The translations under genes were made by a program, and so were the position numbers. Shown one piece after another: positions 59,070 through 64,000 of a stretch of 64,000 nucleotides of DNA. The notes beneath the pieces are model-generated. The model had not been told where the DNA came from. It saw nothing but the letters and a program-made list of their open reading frames with translations, and did not search any database. The stretch lies in contig CAZAFH010000001.1 in NCBI GenBank assembly GCA_964484265.1, forward strand, positions 165,333 through 229,332. Reading direction: 5' to 3'. How positions within the stretch are numbered: the first letter of the stretch is position 1; every line of letters starts with the position of its first letter. Source of the stretch: SIAQ01 sp964484265. Lineage in GTDB: Bacteria > Planctomycetota > Planctomycetia > Gemmatales > Gemmataceae.

Positions 59070-59990
59070 ATGTCCCCAAACATCAATAACTCGCCCTCGG
59101 TCGTGCATGGCCGGTGGTGCATTCTGGTCGCGGCCGTGCTGTGGAGCCTGTCGGGCGCCTTCACGAAAGCGTTGACCACGCCGACATTTCTCGGCGTGGA
59201 TGAACCGAAGCTGGAACCCTTCGTCTTCGCGGGCAAAGACGTGCCGATGCAGATCGCGTTCTACCGCGCGTTCTTCGCCGGGCTCGTGCTCGTGCCGACG
59301 CTGCGGCGAAACAGCCTGCAACTCCGCCCGCTCATGTTCGGTATGGTCCTCTGCTTCGGCCTGATGAACGCCAGCTTCATTTCCGCGCAAGCGTTAGGGA
59401 CGTCCGCGAATGCGATCCTGCTGCAAAACTCAGCCCCGATGTGGATGTACCTCGTCTCGATCTATTGGCTCGGCGAAAAGCCCGATCGGCGCGGCACGAT
59501 CTGCCTCTTCCTCGGCATGCTCGGTATCGGCCTGATTATCGCCGGCGGCTGGACCGAAGGCGAACTGCTCGTCGTCGGCATCGGCCTATTCAGCGGTTTT
59601 ACTTATGCCGGCGTCATCCTCAGTCTACGCATCCTGCGCGATGTCTCTTCAAGCTGGCTGACGGTGTGGAATCACCTGCTCGGAAGTCTGATCCTGTTGC
59701 CCTTCGTGTTGATGCTGCACCCGCCCACCTGGCAACAATTCGTCGTGCTATTCCTCTTCGGCTCGATTCAGCTCGGCTTGCCTTATTGGCTGATGGCCCG
59801 CGGTCTGCGCACGGTCAGCGCGCACGAGGCTGGCGCGATCACGCTGCTCGAACCGATTCTCACGCCCGTGTGGGCCTGGCTGATCTCCGGCGAAACGATC
59901 GGCCCCTGGACTTTCGCCGGCGGCGCTGTTATCCTCGGTGCGCTGGCGTATCGCTATCTACCTCGATCAAAGGCCCTCACGCAGAATTGA
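59070..59990 (+). CDS. EamA/DMT-family transporter
   Basis: The 306-residue product from the ATG at 59070 has about ten membrane helices in two EamA repeats (first: CILVAAVLWSLSGAFTKAL; second: GLFSGFTYAGVILSLRILRD). Family landmarks are the GVDEPKLEPFVFAGKDVPMQ loop after the first helix, AQALGTSANAILLQNSAPMW in the first repeat and EAGAITLLEPILTPVWAWLI in the second. It would export a small metabolite; substrate cannot be predicted. A longer frame from 59019 lacks a good start. The gene is followed after 4 bases by a small membrane protein gene. Confidence 0.93.
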   Translation: MSPNINNSPSVVHGRWCILVAAVLWSLSGAFTKALTTPTFLGVDEPKLEPFVFAGKDVPMQIAFYRAFFAGLVLVPTLRRNSLQLRPLMFGMVLCFGLMNASFISAQALGTSANAILLQNSAPMWMYLVSIYWLGEKPDRRGTICLFLGMLGIGLIIAGGWTEGELLVVGIGLFSGFTYAGVILSLRILRDVSSSWLTVWNHLLGSLILLPFVLMLHPPTWQQFVVLFLFGSIQLGLPYWLMARGLRTVSAHEAGAITLLEPILTPVWAWLISGETIGPWTFAGGAVILGALAYRYLPRSKALTQN

Positions 59991-59994
59991 AACC

Positions 59995-60234
59995 ATGGAA
60001 ATCCTCGCTCTCCTCGAAGCCCTGGTGCCGCTGTTCGATGGCTGCATGTGCTTCCTCGAATTGGCCACGCTCTTCTCCAGCGGCACGGCGACCTATTCGG
60101 GCGTGAAGACTTTCAAGAATCGCAAAGAAAAGCCCGAGCTGAAGCGGCCATCCGTCTGGCCGTTCGTCATCCTGACGACGATCGCCGTCGGGTTCACGGT
60201 TTTGCTCGTGGTGAAGTACACGCGGGTGCGGTGA
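59995..60234 (+). CDS. Small membrane protein
   Basis: The 79-residue product starts at 59995, 4 bases after the transporter stop. It has a short N-terminal hydrophobic segment with two cysteines (GCMCFLEL), a basic middle (FKNRKEKPELKRPS) and one membrane helix (WPFVILTTIAVGFTVLLVVKY). No family is recognised. Close spacing suggests cotranscription with the transporter. Confidence 0.65.
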   Translation: MEILALLEALVPLFDGCMCFLELATLFSSGTATYSGVKTFKNRKEKPELKRPSVWPFVILTTIAVGFTVLLVVKYTRVR

Positions 60235-60293
60235 TGTTTGACGCTGGCGACCAGTGGATCGTTGCGTTAAGATGATGGTAAGGAGAGACAATT

Positions 60294-60530
60294 ATGAACG
60301 TGGCCTATGACGAATTCGTCGAATTTCTCGCAAGCGGTTCAACGCCGAGAGAACTTATTGATTTCCAGCCGTCGGAACAGACTCGCGCCAAGGTCTCGGA
60401 TTTGATTCGCCGGCAGAAATCCGCTGCCCTTTCACCTGACGAGGCGTCCGAATTGAACTGTTACCTGCAACTTGAACATATCATGCGGTTGGCAAAAGCG
60501 CGAGCGAGATTGCGACTAGCGGGGCAATAG
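60294..60530 (+). CDS. HNH-partner small protein
   Basis: The 78-residue product contains EFVEFLASGSTPRELIDFQ, then LSPDEASELNCYLQLEHIMR and LAKARARLRLAGQ at the C-terminus. Proteins of this design commonly precede HNH nucleases like the one at 60534 in cyanobacteria and planctomycetes; their role is unknown and could be an antitoxin. GGAGA lies just before the ATG. The gene ends 3 bases before the HNH gene, so the two are translationally linked. Confidence 0.8.
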   Translation: MNVAYDEFVEFLASGSTPRELIDFQPSEQTRAKVSDLIRRQKSAALSPDEASELNCYLQLEHIMRLAKARARLRLAGQ

Positions 60531-60533
60531 GGT

Positions 60534-60983
60534 ATGTCGATTACCTATATCAACACCGAGTTGCGGCGACTGGTCGAAGTACGCGCTGCGTGGCATTGTG
60601 AATATTGCTTGATTGCCGAGGAGGATACATGCCTGGGATGCCAGGTTGATCATATCATCGGTGAAAAGCACGGTGGACCAACTACGGCAGAGAACCTCTC
60701 GCGAGCGTGTGTATTTTGCAACCAGGCAAAGGGAAGCGATATTGGTTCGATTTCGTGGGAGACACATTCCTTCGTTCGTTTCTTCAACCCGCGCACGGAT
60801 AGATGGTCTGATCATTTTTTCCTCAGAGACTATCGCATCGAAGCACAAACTGAAATCGGAAATGTAACGATTCGGACCTTGCAACTCAACGCAACTGAGC
60901 GGTTATTGGAGCGTCAGGCTCTCGCACTGGTCGAACGCTACCCCACGTCTCATGCCAAGAAACGAATCGGGTCGTCGGGTTGA
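60534..60983 (+). CDS. HNH endonuclease-like protein
   Basis: The 149-residue product has the HNH fold with a zinc site: CEYC at residues 22-25, the active DHII at 39-42 followed by GEKHGG, NLSRACVFCNQAKGSDI with the second CxxC (59-62) and Asn54. The C-terminal half includes HPRTDRW-like NPRTDRWSDHF and a helix with RTLQLNATERLLERQ. It forms a pair with the preceding small gene; the same pair is common in other phyla, sometimes in many copies per genome. It may be a nicking nuclease or the toxin of a toxin-antitoxin pair. Sequence does not decide. Confidence 0.9.
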   Translation: MSITYINTELRRLVEVRAAWHCEYCLIAEEDTCLGCQVDHIIGEKHGGPTTAENLSRACVFCNQAKGSDIGSISWETHSFVRFFNPRTDRWSDHFFLRDYRIEAQTEIGNVTIRTLQLNATERLLERQALALVERYPTSHAKKRIGSSG

Positions 60984-61017
60984 ATCACTCGTTTCAAATT
61001 CAATCGGAGATCACAGC

Positions 61018-63039
61018 ATGCGTTTTTTTGTCACATCGATTCTTCTTATTGCCGTCACGCCCCTCCTCGCACAGGACAAAGCCGCGCCGAAGCCTGGCGA
61101 TGTCATGATCGAGAAGTATCTCGCGGCCGAGACCGACAAACTCGCTTCGAAGTTTCTCGACGGCGCCAAGACCATCGACGAATGGAAAGCGAAGCGCCCG
61201 CGTCTTTACCGTGAGTACATGGACATGCTCGGCCTCTGGCCGATCCCCGAAAAGACGCCGCTCAAGGCAACGGTGACAGGCGAAGTCGAGGCACATGGCG
61301 TCATCGTCGAGAAACTGCACTTTCAATCGAAGCCGGGTTTGTATGTCACTGCCAATGTCTATCGCCCGAAGGGTGACGCGAACGCTAAACAAAAACAGTT
61401 TCCCGCCATCGTCTACGTCTGCGGCCATTCCAGCCGTGGCCGCGACGGCGTCAAAACCGCGTTTCAGGATCACGGCTTCTGGTTCGCGAACCACGGCTAT
61501 GTCTGCATCATCCTCGACACGCTTCAACTCGGCGAAATCCCCGGCGTGCATCATGGCACCTACGGCAGGCCGTGGGGCCATCTCAGCGCGTGGGGTGAAA
61601 AAGATGCCGAGAAAATGAAGAACCACAATCGCTTCTGGTGGCATAGCATCGGCTACAGCCCGGCGGCGGTCGAATGCTGGAACGGCATCCGCGCCATCGA
61701 TTATCTCTGCACGCGCTCCGACGTCGATCCCGAACGCATCGGCGTCACCGGCATCTCCGGCGGCGGGGCGGCGACGTTCTGGATCGCCGCGGCCGACGAC
61801 CGCGTCAAAGTCGCCGTGCCCGTCAGCGGCATGGCCGATCTCGAATATTACGTCAAGCAGAAAGGCGTCAACAGCCATTGCGATTGCATGTTTCTGCACA
61901 ACACCTACCAATGGGACTGGACGACCATCGCCGCCCTCGTCGCACCGCGGCCCATGCTGTTCGCCAACAGCGACAAGGACCCGATCTTCCCGATGGACGC
62001 CAATCGCCGGGTGATGGCGAAGCTCCGCAAAATCTTCGGCATGTACGACGCGGACAAGGCGGTCCAGGAATACGTCAGCGTCGGCGGCCACGATTACCGC
62101 CCGGACCTGCGCAAAGCGATATTTCACTTCTTCAACGTCCACCTGAAGCGAATGCCAACCGCCGTCGTCGAGGACAGCGCCAAATACACGCCGCTCAAAG
62201 GCCGCGACCTGCACGTGTTCCCGGAGGACAAGGATTTGCCGAAGGACGCGATAAACCACCGCATCGACGAGACGTTCATCCCGGCGGCAAAGGTGGCGTT
62301 GCCGGAGAACGGGAAATTTGCGGAGTGGAAGAAGGGGATGATACAACAGGTAAAATCGAAGGTGTTTAGCGGGTTTCCACCCACTCTTCCCGTGGCCAAA
62401 AGATTATTCCTTATCGGCCATGCAATACCAGTTATCAGTACGGAAAAAAACATTGACGTAATGGCAATGCTCCACAACATCGACAAGGAAAAGAAATTCA
62501 GCAACACCAAGACCGATTCGATCACCATAATGCTGGACGATCATAAGATTTCGGATCCATCGCTTGCTAATATACTTCAATCAGAATTCACAGTTATGTT
62601 CGCTCCACGCGCCTCTACAGGTTTGACGAAGCAATCGCCACCGAATTCTGTCGAACGCTCACACGTTCTACTCGGTAGGACAATTCGCGATCGGCAATTG
62701 CTGGATGTGCTCAGTTTTCTTTCATATTCAGATACCGTCGTGCCCGCGAAAGTAGGCCCGCGAGTGCGTCTTTGCGGAAACCGCGAAGCCGGCATCCTCG
62801 CCGCCTACGCCGCGCTGTTCGAACCGTCGATCAAGGAGGTGGTCGTCGTCAATCCACCAAAGTCGCACAAGGAGGGGCCGCACTTTCTCAATGTGTTGCG
62901 CATACTCGACATTCCGGAGGCGCTCGGGTTGCTGGCGCCGACGCCGTTGACAATCATCGGCGGCCTGGACCCTGCGTTCGACCGCACGGCGGAGATTTAT
63001 CGGCTCGCGGGGGCGGCGGACAAGCTGACGCGGAAGTGA
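61018..63039 (+). CDS. Exported two-domain alpha/beta hydrolase
   Basis: The 673-residue product from the ATG at 61018 has a signal peptide (1-17, ending LLAQ). The first domain contains GLYVTANVYRP, PAIVYVCGHSSRGRDG, GVTGISGGGAATF with nucleophile Ser247, NSDKDPIFP with Asp319 or Asp321, and SVGGHDYRPD with His358, a complete esterase triad. The second domain (about 430-673) is a diverged hydrolase-like half. Relatives are acetylxylan-esterase-type enzymes. Bases 62380-62750 are visibly richer in A and T than the rest, and from about 62758 the GC-rich style returns. The last 188 bases have a diverged copy at 63772-63959 beyond the toxin pair. GGAGA precedes the start. Confidence 0.88.
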   Translation: MRFFVTSILLIAVTPLLAQDKAAPKPGDVMIEKYLAAETDKLASKFLDGAKTIDEWKAKRPRLYREYMDMLGLWPIPEKTPLKATVTGEVEAHGVIVEKLHFQSKPGLYVTANVYRPKGDANAKQKQFPAIVYVCGHSSRGRDGVKTAFQDHGFWFANHGYVCIILDTLQLGEIPGVHHGTYGRPWGHLSAWGEKDAEKMKNHNRFWWHSIGYSPAAVECWNGIRAIDYLCTRSDVDPERIGVTGISGGGAATFWIAAADDRVKVAVPVSGMADLEYYVKQKGVNSHCDCMFLHNTYQWDWTTIAALVAPRPMLFANSDKDPIFPMDANRRVMAKLRKIFGMYDADKAVQEYVSVGGHDYRPDLRKAIFHFFNVHLKRMPTAVVEDSAKYTPLKGRDLHVFPEDKDLPKDAINHRIDETFIPAAKVALPENGKFAEWKKGMIQQVKSKVFSGFPPTLPVAKRLFLIGHAIPVISTEKNIDVMAMLHNIDKEKKFSNTKTDSITIMLDDHKISDPSLANILQSEFTVMFAPRASTGLTKQSPPNSVERSHVLLGRTIRDRQLLDVLSFLSYSDTVVPAKVGPRVRLCGNREAGILAAYAALFEPSIKEVVVVNPPKSHKEGPHFLNVLRILDIPEALGLLAPTPLTIIGGLDPAFDRTAEIYRLAGAADKLTRK

Positions 63040-63102
63040 TACCGCTTGCAATCGTTCCCATGCCGAGTGATAATAAATACCACCAACGATCGGAGGCCGA
63101 CC

Positions 63103-63357
63103 ATGGTAGTAGCTGTCGTAAAGAACGGGGTTTTTGTGCCGCGCGATCCTCTGCCATCAGGATGGACGGAGGGGACGGAGGTCGAGGTTGAGAAATTGGC
63201 GACCGACTCCAACGGCATTCACCCGGCAGACGCATGGATGGACGAAGTCGAAAAATTTGCCGCGATGCAAGATGCAGGAGACGATCAACGCATGCAAGAT
63301 GCCATTGACGAGGAGCGAAGAAAAGCGAAGGAAATGGCTCGCAGTGGGATAGCATAA
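63103..63357 (+). CDS. AF2212-type antitoxin-like protein
   Basis: The 84-residue product starts VVAVVKNGVFVPRDPLPSGW, with EGTEVEVEKL after it, the beta-rich fold of DUF104/AF2212-type antitoxins. A helical acidic tail (DEVEKFAAMQDAGDDQRMQD) follows and would contact the toxin. The start is the ATG at 63103, preceded by CGGAGG. A longer frame from 63046 lacks family support. The stop overlaps the next start by one base (TAATG). It probably neutralises the PIN toxin and may repress the operon. Confidence 0.85.
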   Translation: MVVAVVKNGVFVPRDPLPSGWTEGTEVEVEKLATDSNGIHPADAWMDEVEKFAAMQDAGDDQRMQDAIDEERRKAKEMARSGIA

Positions 63358-63767
63358 TGGCCAAATACGTGCTAGACACGAATCATTTGAGCCACGCTAT
63401 TCGCAAGGTGTCCACCCTGCGGGATCGCATTCGCGCCGCCGTTCGCCAAGGCCATCAACTCGGCACGTGCTGGCCTGCGCTTTGCGAACTCGAAGTCGGC
63501 ATTCGACAAACCGCCGACCCGGAGGCCATTCGACGGACCTTGCATACGGTGTTGAAGGACATCAAAATCTGGCCGATGAATTGGACCATTGTCGGAGCCT
63601 ACGCTGAGCTTCGTCAAGCTGCGAAATCCAACGGAATTGCCATATCTCAGGTAGACCTGATTTTGGCAAGTTTTGCCCAGAATTCGAGTGCAACACTTCT
63701 GACTACGGACAACGATTTTCAGTGGTTCAAGACGATCTCGATCGAGAATTGGGTTGGCGGGCCTTGA
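63357..63767 (+). CDS. VapC-type PIN domain toxin
   Basis: The 136-residue product has the PIN fold: MAKYVLDTNHLSHAI with the first Asp (7), ALCELEVGIRQTAD with the Glu pair (44, 46), ISQVDLILASFA with Asp100, and LLTTDNDFQWF with Asp118/Asp120. These acidic residues bind the metal of the RNase active site. VapC toxins cleave tRNA, rRNA or mRNA. It starts at 63357, overlapping the antitoxin stop by 1 base, and is intact, unlike the toxin at 58613. Confidence 0.95.
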   Translation: MAKYVLDTNHLSHAIRKVSTLRDRIRAAVRQGHQLGTCWPALCELEVGIRQTADPEAIRRTLHTVLKDIKIWPMNWTIVGAYAELRQAAKSNGIAISQVDLILASFAQNSSATLLTTDNDFQWFKTISIENWVGGP

Positions 63768-63959
63768 ATCGATCCACCAAAGTCGCACAAGGAGGGGCCG
63801 CACTTTCTCAACGTGTTGCGCGTGCTCGATATCCCCGAAACGCTCGGCTTGCTCGCGCCGACGCCGTTGACAATCATCGGCGGCCTGGACCCCGCGTTTG
63901 ACCGCACGGCGGAGATATATCGGCTCGCGGGGGCAGCGGACAAGCTAATGCGGAAATAG
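63768..63959 (+). pseudogene. Diverged copy of the 3' end of the hydrolase gene
   Basis: Bases 63772-63959 align without gaps to 62852-63039, 188 bases with about 19 differences. Most differences are synonymous third positions and the reading frame continues (PPKSHKEGPHFLNVLRVLDI, PETLGLLAPTPLTIIGGLDP, ending TAEIYRLAGAADKLMRK). There is no start; an upstream stop (the toxin's TGA) ends right before it, so it is a remnant. The divergence pattern shows it evolved as a coding paralogue, not as a fresh direct duplicate. Confidence 0.88.
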
Positions 63960-64000
63960 GTACATTCGCGGCAATGGCAATGCGAGCGCTAAACGCAAGC

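Noticed and set aside
63772..63959. Terminal repeat suggesting an insertion sequence
   Set aside because: The repeat is the 3' end of the hydrolase coding sequence, not inverted terminal repeats, and no transposase gene lies between the copies.

Overview
The window is chromosomal DNA from a planctomycete, most likely a Gemmata-like lineage. This rests on family content: two DUF1501 proteins, two DUF1552 proteins, a DUF1587/1592/1588/1585 cytochrome-type protein, a DUF1559 protein, a TIGR03000 protein and a PVC-type CxxCH dehydrogenase, all hallmark planctomycetal families. DNA is GC-rich. No rRNA, tRNA, CRISPR array or intact insertion sequence is visible.

Layout. (1) 1-8.6 kb, minus strand: an F-type ATP synthase operon, atpZ-like, atpI-like, atpB, E, F, H, A, then a DUF4160/DUF2442/DUF2442 cassette, then atpG. 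Three unrecognised genes lie where atpD and atpC would normally follow, so those two subunits are not in the window. (2) 9.2-10.8 kb: a DUF4912 protein and a membrane-anchored exported protein. (3) 11.1-28.1 kb, plus strand: a large envelope system made of a MoxR AAA+ ATPase, a DUF58 protein, two big membrane VWA proteins, a two-helix membrane protein with a large exported part, and a 1378-residue exported Ala/Lys/Gln-rich repeat protein. A strong terminator separates these from two exported alpha/alpha-toroid (prenyltransferase/squalene-cyclase-like) proteins and a small CPMC-motif membrane protein. The first toroid protein carries, as its C-terminal half, a copy of a module from the giant repeat protein. 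(4) 28.1-29.1 kb: about 1 kb without a convincing gene. (5) 29.1-36.9 kb, plus strand: two Tat-exported DUF1501 proteins, a two-domain alpha/beta hydrolase and a heme-binding propeller dehydrogenase. (6) 37.0-46.7 kb, minus strand: dprA, a TIGR03000 protein, an HMA-like protein, the DUF1592-type protein with two DUF1552 partners, and a DUF1559 protein. (7) 47.0-58.1 kb: an amidohydrolase, recD, an LptF/LptG-type permease, a protein with a caspase-like (DUF4347-like) core, two small His-rich exported proteins and a very large AsmA-like protein. (8) 58.3-64 kb: an accessory stretch with a decaying Phd/VapC pair, a transporter, an HNH pair, a two-domain hydrolase and an intact PIN toxin pair lying between two copies of the hydrolase gene's 3' end.

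The intergenic spacers hold several families of palindromic repeats that differ in sequence but share one architecture: two copies of a short unit, each able to fold on itself, placed in inverted orientation around a short loop. In one family the stems differ between copies but remain paired while the loop (TGAGCGCAGCGA) is kept, which suggests selection on RNA or single-stranded DNA structure.

Most likely to be new biology: the MoxR/VWA/giant-repeat/toroid system with its shared module, the covarying hairpin family, the caspase-like protein, the foreign cassettes inside the ATP synthase operon, and the toxin pair bracketed by a duplicated gene end. Motif readings are by eye; no alignment or database search was run.
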